This document shows, piece after piece, positions 1 through 12,981 of a stretch of DNA of 64,000 bases. The DNA lies in assembly GCA_021613375.1 (NCBI GenBank), contig CM038708.1, positions 32,015,559 through 32,079,558 of the forward strand, read 5' to 3'. Positions within the stretch are counted from its first letter, which is position 1. Each line of letters starts with the position of its first letter. A program made the translations under genes and the position numbers. The stretch is from Megaleporinus macrocephalus (Eukaryota; Chordata; Actinopteri; Characiformes; Anostomidae). A model generated the notes under the pieces. That model did not search any database. It had not been told where the DNA came from and was given only the letters and a program-made list of their open reading frames with translations.

Positions 1-3000
1 ATGGAATGTGGAATTTATATAAATCACTTCCGTCTTATCGTTCAATTTACTTTGACAATTCAATTTATTAATTTGTGTCTGTTTGACCAAACATCTGTTT
101 TCCTTTGTATCTGTGGCAGGCAGTTGTCTCAGTAGTATATAACTACTATTAATAATAAATATTTTTAAAAGGTACATTTTTATTTGCCCCCTGTGTGAGA
201 CCTGACTCATCCCATCACCACTTCTGGTACCAGCATGGGAAAATCCAAGATAAATGATAAGTTGGTTCCCAACATCTACAGTTTTTGGCTTTTTCCTGTA
301 TGGAGCTAGAATCCCCTAAAGCCACTCTAACTGAATAATGACGCTCATTCACTTTTAACTCTGGTAAATTCACACTTATTGTGATATTGGGATTTTATTA
401 TTATTTTTATAATATTATGTGAACCAGCACTGGTTTAATAAATTAATATTCTATAAACAGGCACTTCCACGAAAACACGTTTTCCTTTTAATAACCCTAA
501 TTATTTCATTATCAACACAACAGCGATAAATAAGGAAAATTACAGTGCTTAGATTTCAGGGCCATAAACAGATGATTTCTTTTAGTATGCCTAATTAAAT
601 ATAGTAACACTTGTGTTCTATCAGGTCACACCCACTATTTGCTTCTCAATTTAGGTGCGGACTGCCATGAAGACCTGTATGTATATGCATTCTCCTGTCC
701 CAACTTTTAATGTTTTACTGGGTTGCATACGACGCTAGTCAAAGCCTGATATCCTCCTATGACTTTCTGCTGTTCTCTATAGACAACCTTGAGGAACTAG
801 TGTGTTATTATTGACCAAGTGTAGCAGTGAACTGCTGAATCAAATAAAAAGCATCAGCTTTGTTTGCGGATGTGCCAGTAAAATCTATATTTGTAAGGTT
901 TGTCCTTGTGTGTTTGCTTTTTGACAATGTGTCATCTCAGTCAACTACTGACCCATTTTATTGCGTTGACTGAAAGCACGTAACATCCTCTGTAGCCCTA
1001 AAAAATATTACTTTCCCCGATAACAGGATATTACATCTAGACGCTTTCAAAAATTAGCACACATTGCAATGTGTGTAATTCAGTTGTGTACACAGGTCGG
1101 CTGCTGCTAATCACAAAAGCAATAAAGATCTTTATTAAACAAATCTGCACACTGTTCACAAAATATGAATTTAGGAGCAAGCAGTGTTTATCAATTCATT
1201 ACTGAATGCTTTAAATGAGATTTAAAGCAATAAGCTGGCATATACCTGGAAAGTAATATATTCATATAATACTGCAAAAAGTGAACCTTCAGGTTCAGGT
1301 GGCAGAAGCAATTCATACAGAGATGCCCGTGCCCCCTCCCAACCACATACACACACACAACGCACAACGTATGCACCTGTCAATGATTATAAAAAACTGA
1401 TTGAAGTGACATGGAGTGATATTACAAGATGGTGATCCTCATAACTTTTTAATATGAGGCAGGTTTTGTCACACCTCCCTGAGCCTTGGTGCTGTAAAAA
1501 GTAATAAATCATGCTCGTGGTTTTAGGCAGTAAAGCTGTCACCTTGACAAGACCAGCTCAAGGGACACCAAGCAAGAGAAAGAATTGAGTTACCATTGAA
1601 GTTTCGGTATGTGATCATCCACACATTTGAACTGACGTTAAGTAAAAGTGACGTGTGTTTACTGATTTGGGTGGATTTAAAAATGAGATGTTCAAAGAGT
1701 GAATACAGTTCTCAGAGCATGGTTAATTAGGCTCTTGATTTAGGATTTTCAGTTCTATCCAAGTTTTGTAATAATGAATACTAGCCAATAGTTTATAGTC
1801 ATAATTCTTACATTTACTTTTACATTCCACTTATGTTAAATAGCCGTTTCATATTGTTGTGAATTTGATAGTATTTTTCATTCCACTATCATGCAAGAGT
1901 AGTCACGGGAGTAGTTCCCGCTAATGCCAACTGTAACTTAGAAGCGGTGCAGCAGGACTGATAAAGCAGAATGTTACTAATCTAGCAAGACTTTTTCCTT
2001 CACTCGTTTCTAAATAGATACTTTATTGTGAGTGCCCCTTGTGGCAAAGGCCTTTACAAGCTGTTCTGAAGAAAAAATAAAAAATTCTTTATCAACACCT
2101 ATATGAAATAACAGTGACCTCAACTAATTATGTTTATCATAATCAATGATTTAAATTAAGTAGAACTAACTTAAGAACTTACTTTATAAAAAAAAATAAA
2201 AAAAATCAGGCTGGATTGCAGACTAAATGCAATTTTAGTCAGATGTTACAAATGAGCTCTATGTCTAAAGCTCTATGTTAGCTATGTGTCTTTGTTTATA
2301 TATGCTAATATATTGGTAACAAGCTTCAAGTAAAACATATGGTGTTTTTTTATGCTATAAATTTCCACATTTCATGTAAAACAGGCAAAAATGCTCATAT
2401 GGATGACCGTTAGCTTAGCACTCACATACTACCGGAATCCCATAGGAGTGCTAGCAGAAATTAACATTACTGTAGAGGTGTTTTTGCCCTCATTTCTGAC
2501 CTAACTTTGGCATTTATGTCCTGAACTGCTTTGCTACTGTGTGGGATGTTGCTATTATTGTGTAAGGGGTCTCTTGAGGTTTGATTTTGCATAATGTGTT
2601 TGTAAAACGCTTCCATTCAGAAACTCCATTCAGGCTGCTTTGCACACCTAATCAGCCAAATGAAAATTTACACACACATAGAAATAACACCATGAATTAA
2701 TGAAGACCTTTCTGTGTGTGGCAGTTATTTGCTAAATACCAAAGCCAAAAATGGCCTTCTGTTGTTACTGCTGCTTGAGAATCTTTGTTGTACTTTGACT
2801 GACCTTTTGGGTGGATTTTTTGTTTGTTAGTTTGTTTTTAGATCAGAACTTTGGTGTGTGTCTGTGTGTGTGAGGGGGGTGTGGGTGTAAATATTGCTCT
2901 TTCCATCTCTGTGGGTTTTCATAATGTTTTCATAATGACGGCAGAGGAGCATCTCTCTTCATTTTGGAGAGAAGATCGATCAGTATGGTAGGCTCATAAC

Positions 3001-4426
3001 AACGTGTTTGCTACCTCCCCCCAGCTAAAGACGTTGCCTTGACGTCAAGAAGTCATGAGGTTTGAGGGGGAAAAAAGCAACTGAAACATTCGCAGCTTAC
3101 CCCTTTTGAACTACCCTCTCACCAGCCAATGTACATTGCAATCATACCTATTTGAGTGTTTGGTCAGTCTGCTACTGCTGTAAACATGCCTACTTGGATC
3201 CTGCTACAGTGCCACAGTAATACCCAGTGAGATTTATTGTTTGTTGGCCAGTGAAAGCAGAAAGATGTTGATGTCATGAGGTCACATATTGATGCTATGG
3301 CACAAAAACCATGTATGCCCATTTTTATCAATTCTTCTGTTTTGCCTAATTGACAATTCAAATTAGCCTTTGCCTTGTGTTAGAATATCATGGAGAACAG
3401 ACCAATAAAATGGTCCTTCCATTGCAAGTAAAGAAGATTGTTTTCCTCTCCTGTAAAATGACCATTGTAGAGAATAAAGTGCTGAGGTATAAAATACAGA
3501 AAACATCTTAAAATCATCATTGCAAAGATAAGAACAGATTAGTCAAATGACACATGGCTCACATAATGCTGTGCTCCAACAACAAATAACCTATCAACTT
3601 AAGGTTGATGCCCTTTAATTTGTTGTCCTTCTGTTATTTAGTTTTGAGTTCTGTTGTTGTCTGTGTATGATATAAGAAGGTGATCTATCTGATTAAACAG
3701 AACAATAATAAGTGCTTAGCAATCTGAATTACAGTATACTTGCTGATATATACAGCGGATACAGTGTATACAGTGATAGACAGCAGTACACAGAAGTCTT
3801 TGGTTCTACTTGCTATTACATTGTATTGGGCACAGTGTTGACATGCATGTATCATAACTGCACAAGTGGCAGATCTACGAGTTTAAGGGGCCATTGTTAA
3901 ATTCTCAAAATGAATCACACGTAGTTCCAATAGCTTAAATGCTGCTATTACTATCCCCTAAAGTAGTTTGCAAATTGGAAGGCATGGTTATCCCTTGTGG
4001 TGCCTCTATTAGAAACATTCATTAAACAGACTTTCCACCCTGGATTTTATTATTTTACATTGTCTCCAGAAGATTTGGTACTAAAACTCCTCCTCTTGAT
4101 GTTCCCTGTATAGCATGTTTCACTGCCAACACGTAAAGCATGTGAAGTTGATTTAGGAGACTAATTTAGCTGCTTTATCTAGAACAGGCTTTTAAAGAGA
4201 TAGGTCTGTTTACACAAGGTAAGTTCACTTACTGTAGTTCATTTTTACTGTCTCATTAGATTATTTTTATTACTTTAACTTATAGCCTGCACATTAGTTA
4301 TATAATCAAGCACAGGTCCTGTTTAGAGATAACTGAGCACAAGCATGAGTCACTAATACAACATTAAAGAAAATCTAAACACGGGTCTAATATATGGACA
4401 CTTTGAAAAATGTTTGATGGCAGTTG
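1..4426. other. AT-rich intergenic DNA, no gene seen
   Basis: No exon-like open block with splice sites was recognised. A weak scrap of the CGTCGCTGTCC MITE family (CTCTCCTGTAAAATGACCAT) lies near 3450-3470. Confidence 0.6.
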
Positions 4427-4480
<54 letters not shown>

Positions 4481-4536
4481 GCCTGTCCGCCTGTCCATCT
4501 ATCTGTCTGTCTGTCTGTCTGTCCATCTGTCTATAT
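4427..4536. repeat. (CTAT)n/(CTGT)n microsatellite
   Basis: About 13 perfect CTAT units run from 4427 to 4480, followed by degenerate CTGT/CCATCTGT units to 4536. It directly abuts the element at 4538. Confidence 0.95.
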
Positions 4537-4537
4537 A

Positions 4538-4976
4538 CTGTGCAAAGGTCAGAGAGTTGTTTTAATTTCACATCAAAACAATTACAATTACTACAAACAA
4601 CTCTGTGTACTTTGTTAGCCCCCTTTTAGCCTTTTAATCAATGGTCAGGACCCCCACAGAGCAGGTATTATCTGGGTGGGTGGGTCATTCTCAGCACTTC
4701 AGTGACACTGATGTGGTGGTGGTGTGTTCGAGTGTTGCGCTGGTATAAGTAGATTAAACACAGAAGAGCTGTTGGAGTTATTATTAGATGAAAACAGCTC
4801 CATTTTCTGCTTCTCACAATACCAGGTAATGAGACCTTACCCCCTCCTTACGCAAGTGAATTAATTTTTTTGTAATTTCCACAGAAACATCTTCTCAAAA
4901 ATAAATAACTTGGGCTTAATGGGCATTTTTAACTAGTAATTAAAGCGATCAAGGGTGGTCTCTGACTTCTGCACAG
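4538..4976. mobile_element. MITE-like element with 18-bp terminal inverted repeats
   Basis: CTGTGCAAAGGTCAGAGA at 4538-4555 is matched, with two mismatches, by the reverse complement of TCTCTGACTTCTGCACAG at 4959-4976. The 439-bp interior includes the same repeat family as 18630-18900, inverted. No transposase is encoded. The ends resemble a widespread Tc1/mariner-group relic of fish. Confidence 0.6.
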
Positions 4977-5481
4977 AACTGTTATCGTGTTTTCATGTTC
5001 AGTCTGAGTTTAAACTGTAAATGTCTCCGTCTGAAAGAATAAAAGACAGACAGCTATAAATGTATTGATCTGCTATAGTGGACAGCTTTGTGTTGTGTGT
5101 AGAACTGAATGTAATTAAGGCTGAATGAAACTAATTGGGATGTGGAAGAGCTAAAGAAAGCCACTGTGAGATCAGGGCACCACATGAACATCATCACGAG
5201 AGATCCGTATTTGGTTCTGTCTGGCAAAACCTGTCAGTCAAGTAGCTGTCGAAAGTGTGAATGATGTAGAAGCCACTGGTGATGCTGCAAAAGGTAATCT
5301 TCTCTTTTATGTGAGAAAGAGTTTGTTTGTTGTGTTGCTGTTGTTTTGTATGTCTGTCTTCTAGCCCTGTTGTTTAAGGTCTGTCTGACACGCACACACT
5401 GTGAACAACCTGCTAGGAGAGGCTGAGACATCTGAGATTCATTTAATCAAACACACACACACACACAAGCAGTAACATGAG

Positions 5482-5521
<40 letters not shown>

Positions 5522-8500
5522 CCTTCATTCTGTCTCTGTCTCTCTCTCTCAGGACATCAGTCACTTCAGGCACGCACACACACACTCTCTCTCTCTCTCT
5601 TTCACACACACAGTATACTTCTGTCTATATTTAGAGTGTTAATTAACTCCATTCCTCCCTCCACTGGGACTTCCTGCTGCTCACTCTGTTTGTCACTTCC
5701 AGGCTTCCTTACTTTCAATCAACTCCCCCCCGCCCCTCTCTCTCCTAGACGTAGTGTCAGCCCATCTCTCTGTCTCTCTGTGTTTTGTCTCAGTGTGAGG
5801 GTGCATGTGTGTTTAAATGAACTCTAATGTGGAATTAATCATCATTCTGAGCTGATCTCTGCACTTTTACACTCCTGCGTGTGGAGAGTTTGATGAGTGG
5901 TTGCTAGGAGATGGTGTCACCACCATCTGTTGACTTCTTGGTACATGGCGAACCCCACCTCTGTAGCGTTAGAGTATGTGTGAGGGGGGCGCTTGGTTAA
6001 TTGGTGTTCTTTTCCACTAGAACTCCTCTTTTGGTGGAAAACAAAAAATGAATGGGGGGAGGAAAAGCAACACTAGGGACATAAACAGCTTCACAGGCAT
6101 TTCTACAGTTTCCAATAGATTAGTCAAGTTTTAGAATGAGGGGAATGGAACGCTCCACCTAGGCATGTGTGATACGGCAAAAAATATCATATTGCGATAC
6201 GTAAAGACATTTTCACATTTCAGAGTGTCATGATATAGTTACACACGATGCACTAACCACATTCAATAGCTGCCATCAAAATATCTGAGTACAAGGATCT
6301 TTATTTGGATCTTTTCTTTATTAGGTCTTTATTAAATTGCTCAGTGTTCAGTGAAGGAGAGATGTGGAAGATGATGCAACCTGTCAAATTTATGCTCCAA
6401 ATAATTGAAGGCAACATATCCGCAGAAAGCTGTGGTGTCCGCTCCTATTGTTAAAAAACAAGGAAATGCCCAGTCCCTCCTCCTCCCAGTCTAGAAGAAT
6501 TGTTGCAAGTTCAGCATCAAACTTTATAAACCTTTACTCACCAAATTTAACTCTTGCTTTGCTTCTATAAATATATCACATTTTTGTTCGCTGCTTAATG
6601 TGGTTTCTTGCCAAAAGCAGGTGACTTTAGCCACCAAAAATGTTTACTGTTAGCATACAAACTTCAGTGACATACATACATAGATGACATTGACATCCCG
6701 TCAAGCTGGTTTTTTGATAACTTTAGTAAATTTAGTTACTTGGGTTTAAACTTAAAATCTTACAAATTGATTTTTTAAGTTTGGGTGATGTACACAATAT
6801 ACTCAGGCCAACTGTGTATCACAATATCAAAACTTTTGTTAAATATTGTTAAATTGCACAGCTCAAGCTCAACCCATAGAAACAACTGTAGTTATGTAGA
6901 AATGTATGTAGACCCAACCAATGTAAATAGAAACTGTAAAAACTGTAGTGCAACTCACTTCTTAACTAATTGTATATATTTATTACTGGTGCAATTGTCT
7001 TATAACATTATAGAGTTGTACTATTAGCTGGTAATAAACTGTAGTAAACTGAAACTAGGCAGCAACAATGGCAACCTAACTTTGACTACACAACAGAAAA
7101 ACTACAACTAAGTAATTCAAACAGCGTAGTCGTTCACCAGGGCTGACACGTCCTAATAGTCTAGAGACACAGGTTTACAGGTCAGACCATAAATGTAAAC
7201 AAACAACACTACGATCATTCAGTTGCACATTGACTTTTTCCAGAAGGAGCGGTGGTACTGAGCTGCTACTACCAAGGGAACTCTTGGTATTTGCAGTCAG
7301 TGACATGTTTAGCACTTCCAGAAGACAGCTTTTCTCACAAAATTGTTACTCGTTGTGAAGCAAAATTTTATTGGCTGATTATCTTATTATTATTGTCAGT
7401 TCCAGATTATGCTGGTGGGCAGTCTAATAAAAGCTAATGAAACTTGAAAGATAAAAAACTAAATATATCTATTAAATAAAATGAACTAATTCACATATAT
7501 GTTCTTAGTTAGAAAGACCTTTAACCCATATATAGTAGAGATGCATTGATAATTATTGCTAGTGTTACATATGGTTTACTCATATGCACTGATGACACAA
7601 CATCTGATATCACCAGATACCATGTGATGTAAGTCGACTGTATGCTACAGTGCTAATGAACAAACAACTCAAGCTGGCGGTGAATGAGGGGCTGGTCACA
7701 CACTGAAGTGTTTTCGATGCTGTGGCATTTGGATACTTGTTGGTCATTATTAACATTCAGCCATATTTCCACCAAACTGAAATACTGTTATTACATTATT
7801 ATGCTACAAATTCTCTTTAAGTTGCACAAGGTTGTTGCTAGCATTCTGTAAACTTTCTTAGCAACTCAGCAACTCTTGATATAAATGATGTCACTTATGG
7901 GCAGAGCATAAACAAATCAACTGCTGAATACAAAAATGGATCCGTGTTGTAGCTTGATTAATTAAAGAACCGCATATGAGAGCACTGGTTCCTTTCTTGT
8001 GTAAAACCCTCCACAGCATTCGGGTGGGAGGAGTGAGAGTGGGAGTGGAAAGAGTATGTGTGGGTGGGAAAGAGACAGGGACAGAGTGAGAGGGAAAGAG
8101 GACTAGTGGGTGGTGACAGAAGAGGAAGAAAGTAAAATAGATGACAGAAAGAATCAGACTCAGAATCAGAGTTCTAATATTTAGTATGTTTTGAGTAAAT
8201 TATTACCTTTTAAGTGTTCAAGAAACAGTGGCTGCAAAAAGGGTCAACAGTTACAGCTACAGAGACATGAAAATGCTACAGAGCTGTAAAGTGGAAGATT
8301 TTCTCCGGTAGGTTTTGAATAGGTCTTTAAGTGGTTCAGAAAATGTTTTACCATGCACCATGAACGAGCATGGATATTTTGATGGACTAGTTTCATTTGT
8401 AAAAATAAATACTTGAATAATATAACAATTACAGAATCTCTGAGCTGTTTCAGTTTGATCTTCGGCAGCTTCACAGGAGCGAACAGGAAGTTTCAATGGC

Positions 8501-10734
8501 CGACAGCTGAAGTCTTCACTCTGAATGTGTACAAGCTCACTGTAAAAAGGTTCAAAATTGTTTAAAAGTTCTTGGTTTCTTTAAACTTTGCTTTCATACT
8601 TCCATTTTTTGACACTGTGGCCCTGTTGTCCTACGGCTGCATTCTGATATTACTTTTAAACTCTCTTTGAACACGGAGCAGTTGCAATAAGTGGCTTCTA
8701 ATGTCGTTTGTACAGAAACATCACAGCAAATGTTTGAGGTCCTGGCAGCACAAAACTATGACAAATTTTGAGTTGAGTCGCATTGCTGCATATGGAATAT
8801 ATATATGATTTTTAGTACCACAGTGAAGCGTCCAAATTGAAACTGTGTCATCTGAGTCACATATGATGATGAAGCACTTTTACTTGCTGTGTAAACGTAG
8901 ACCTAGTGTTCATATTACCCGATGCATTACAACTACGGTTGAGCACATGGCTTGGAAAGTTGAGAAATGTTACTCGATAGTGGACAACACAAAGTTAGAA
9001 TAGCTCACAACCAGTTGACACAAACAAATTTCATGAACACTTGGCCTTGAAATATTTAAATAGAGATGTACATGTTTACACACACCATGGTCTATCACAC
9101 ACATGTGAATGTTTTTATTTTCTCCCAGCACGTATGGCAATATTGTCACAATGTGCAGCTCTGCTAACCAATTTAGCTGAAAGCTAATGCTCATTGTGAG
9201 GCAATGGTCAATTAAGCCTTGTGCCTTGGCCTTTACACTAACAGAATGTACTTTAAATAATGTTTTATTTTTAGCTCATTTTAAGAATAATGTGATTGTA
9301 GAGTAAGAAAGTAATTTAAAGTACATTAGTAGTGAGAAATTATAATAATATTTTAAAATAATATTTTTTTAATTTTATTCACTAGCGAATTATAATTACA
9401 TGACTAGTATTATGTACTGTTGAATCAGATTAGTTTCACTAGAAGATGTTCAGTATTGTAATACTGGTGGGATTTGTCTTGGTGATTTGTATGAGATAAC
9501 TGATTCATAATTTCCCCAAATGAACTCAAATAGTCTGGATCAAAACATCACTGCGCGAACCTTCTAGTACGTGCTACAGGATGTGCCACACTCCTGAACT
9601 CTAACACACTAGAGTGACTAAATTGCAAATATGTTGGCGGAAGAACCAAAACAACTTCATATCTCATTACATTGAGGGCTTTTGCCCGGTGTCATGAACT
9701 GGAGGATTAGGTAACTGAGCCAGATAAAGCTTTATTTTAGCAGTTAGTCTTGTCCTCGGGTCACAGAAGAGTGGAAGTGCTATTTTCTGTTACCTGGTTT
9801 TGTTATTACATTACTGTGCTGTCCATTTGAGCAGCACTACTTATACAGAACTGGCTCTAGAATGAATATCAAGCTCTTTCCACCTCTGCTTCTAAACAGC
9901 CGCATGCTCGCTCTCGCACAAAATCAAAGGGCTTTGAATAGAAAACCATAAGGTCATATTCATAAGCATCCCCTGCTGAAGTGTGGTTGTTAAAATAAGG
10001 ATGATAAGCATAAGCTGATTCAGCAGCAAGGTGGCAGAACGTAATGTAAAAGCAGCACAATGATGCAACAAAAGTGACACCTTCCCTTAAAATAGACAAG
10101 ACCCCAGTTTCACTGTACAGTCTAAACGCTAGGCGGTGTTGAGTGATTAATCATATACATGAATTATTCGCATATCCGAACACTATACGTTTGCATATTT
10201 AGTGCAATTTGACAAATCTTTTTTATAGGACTACTTTTTTATTATACAATTAACTAAAATACAAAGCAAATAAGAAGACTTTGGAGTGGCTTTGAAGTCT
10301 ACAGCCATTGGGATTCTTACATAATAAGAAAGTTAATCAGTTAATCACACTGACCTTGAATTTACATTCTGTAGTGACAAGTTTGAGTCTTTTTTCTGTA
10401 AAACCAGACTGAATGCACAACAATAACTTTTGGTTAAATTCAAATGAAATGTCTTCTGTTTTATTTCCTAATATTAATATGGTATCCATTTAAAGTTTAG
10501 AATCTGTATATTTGACAGATTATCTCTTGTAAGTTTTAATGCACCACTATAGAGAAAAAAGCCATTTATAAATTAATACATTCTTTTGGTGTCACTGGTG
10601 ATACCACTGTGACTGTAGAGTACTGTTCAAAAGACTACACGACACCTACATAAGCTTGTCATGACAACTGACATAACCCTATAAAATTGTTTAGAAATGT
10701 TTACTCAAGTAGGTGTTGTTTGCTATGGAGGTTA
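4977..10734. other. Intergenic DNA, no gene seen
   Basis: It contains the CT/CA simple repeats near 5.5 kb, a decayed dispersed repeat near 6160-6250 (GATACGGCAAAAAATATCAT) and a purine-rich GGGTGGGA/GAGAGGGAAA stretch at 8015-8140. Nothing coding is supported. Confidence 0.6.
5484..5606. repeat. (CT)n tract with flanking CA and CT runs
   Basis: A perfect CT run lies at 5484-5518, then imperfect CT/CA runs to about 5606. Simple sequence only; the serine/leucine-rich translation is not a gene. Confidence 0.9.
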
Positions 10735-10880
10735 ATTCATTCATTTATCATCCAAACTCTCTATCCTCCCAGGTCACAGGGGGTGCTGGAGCCTATCCCA
10801 ACACTCATTGAATAGAAGGCAGGAAATGCCCTTGACAGGTTGGCAGTCCATCACGGGACAGACATAGACTCACAGCTAGG
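10735..10880 (+). repeat. Short interspersed repeat (copy 1)
   Basis: It contains ATTCATTCATTTATCATCCA, CAGGTCACAGGGGGTGCTGG, GAAGGCAGGAAATGCCCTTG and CAGTCCATCACGGGACA, a familiar fish dispersed repeat. Further copies are at about 17655-17765, 41632-41698, 53555-53650 (reverse) and 61325-61385. Confidence 0.6.
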
Positions 10881-11024
10881 GGCTATGTAGTATCTCTTCT
10901 ATAAAGGATACATTTACCAATTTGTGTATTATAAATATTTAGGGTTATCTATAGATTTTCCCCCTCACCTGTTATTGTCTATTTTTGCTAATTTGTCACA
11001 TTTAAATGCTTTATGTTACATCTC

Positions 11025-11090
11025 ATCTTGACTCATCAGTCCACAGAACATTAACCCAAAAGTCTTAGAGGTTTGTTTTTTAGTGTTCTG
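11025..11090 (-). pseudogene. Tc1/mariner-like transposase scrap
   Basis: The minus strand reads DFWVNVLWTDESR then a stop, matching the FW..VLWTDES block around a catalytic Asp of Tc1-type transposases. Upstream and downstream sequence is too decayed to follow. Confidence 0.5.
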
Positions 11091-12500
11091 TATCTGGTTG
11101 TACTCTTAGGAAAAGTACCATACAGCAAAGTGTTACCCAGTCACTCTGCTAACTTTAAGAATATACATCATACAAACAATCTACTGCCAGTCTGCCAAAC
11201 ATTTCCATTCGTCATTCTGAAAATGCCACTTGCTCTGAAACTGTAGACTTCACACTGTAGCGCATTTACAGTCTGCTTAATTGCCTTCCATTAAAATGTC
11301 ATCAGCGTTTTTGGCTGTTTTGTTTCATTTACTGTTTGAGGTCTTAGGATGCAATTAAAACTCACTCAGAGAAGCAACACCGTCATCCCTGAGGACCCTG
11401 AGTCTGCTCTGGCACGATGCTCATTACAGTACCTTGTTGTTTTTTTCTGTTTCTTGATTTCTCTCACACACTGCACACATTACAAGATGGTGGGGGTTAG
11501 AGAAGGAAACTTTTAAGTATCAGCAAATATTCCTGGACAAAATATGTCTCATTGGGTGCTAATGACAGTAGAATTGTCTGTACTTGGGTACGATTAACTG
11601 ATAAGTAGCTGAAACACGGATAGAAAACCATGTTTTAGCAATGAAACAGCAATGAAAAAGCAATACATGAAAATATATATGTATATATACCAGTGTAGAT
11701 ACAAATACGTATATAGTATATTGGTGTTTTCCAGTTAATCAGCAAGGTAAAAAAAATACAGGTGTTTACCTGTAATATAAAGTATGTCAGTGATTTTATG
11801 CATTTGAAGTTAAATATGATGCCATTTTAACCACCAGATACACACACAGACTTACACACATATGTTCACCTGCACCTGTTCACACATACATCAAATGACT
11901 CATAGCAGTCAAAGTAAAAGTTCAGAACAAACAAACTGAAGACGTAAAGACCTTTAATGTGCCAGGGTTTCCAGACTGATGGTCTTAGACCTTGTTGTGA
12001 GAATGTAGCTTGGATGCTGCCCAAGCTAATGAGCCTACAGCTATGCATTTTGTAGTAGCTTACAAGGAACTGGAGAGCATTGCATCAGTTAAAGTGGTAG
12101 TTAAAGGAATGACATTGCCCCTGGAAAAAAGCCTTTGGTGTTATAGACCCATGTTCAGGAGGCCTGTGTTCATGACTTGGTGTGCATGTTTATGTTTGAC
12201 AGGGTAATCTGATAGTTGTTTACAATGTGCACGTTCTTGACATGAGAGCAGGGTTTGAGTTGTTTCTCCTGAGGTTGGACAGAATGCTGCATATGCAGTG
12301 TGAGGTGTAGGAAGTTTCTCGTTAACAAGCAAGGTGACTCTTTGTTTAGATTAAGAAATTAGACATGTCATTGTCCAGCTAAGCCAAATACAGGGTCAAC
12401 ATCCAATATCAACATGCTTAGAAATCACTTGTATGGCTGTTTTAAAGCATCTCCTTTGCTATAGTAATAAGATATTTCAGTTGTATATACACAAGCATAT

Positions 12501-12981
12501 CGTCGCTGTCCAGTGAAAAACCTGTATCTTTTTTTGGGTTTTTTATTTCATTTGGCATTATGCAAAGAGAGAAGTTAAGTCTGTTTTTCAATTGACTCTT
12601 CTGATTCACTCTCAAAAGTAAAAGGTTATTTGGGAAAATATGCTATAAAAAATATGCTATAAACCACACTTTTGGTTAATTCAAAAACAACCACTTGTTT
12701 TGCTGATTTTCTAGGTGAAAGTTGAGTGAACACAGACTTTTAAAAAAAACAGACTTACATATCACTGTCCAGTCAAAAACACATATCTCCTTTTTTGTTG
12801 TTTTTATTTTCATTTATTGTTGGAACATCTCAGCTGCTGTTTATGATGTATGGGCCAATAGAAATGCTCCAAAATAGCTTAAAAATAATTATGTTTCTAT
12901 TGACTTACATTAAAAGTAAAGACTGTCCTCTCCTGTAAAGTAACCATTTTGGATATACTTGTTTTTCTTTAGACAGTTATG
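12501..12981. mobile_element. Two MITE copies with CGTCGCTGTCC-type ends
   Basis: A left end CGTCGCTGTCCAGTGAAAAA is at 12501. A second, ATCACTGTCCAGTCAAAAAC, is at 12761 and pairs with the right end TTTTTCTTTAGACAGTTAT at about 12962-12980. The interior of the second matches, in reverse, the copy at 15609-15856. No coding capacity. Confidence 0.6.

Noticed and set aside
5477..5827. 116-codon leucine/serine-rich open frame
   Set aside because: Composed of CT/CA simple repeats.
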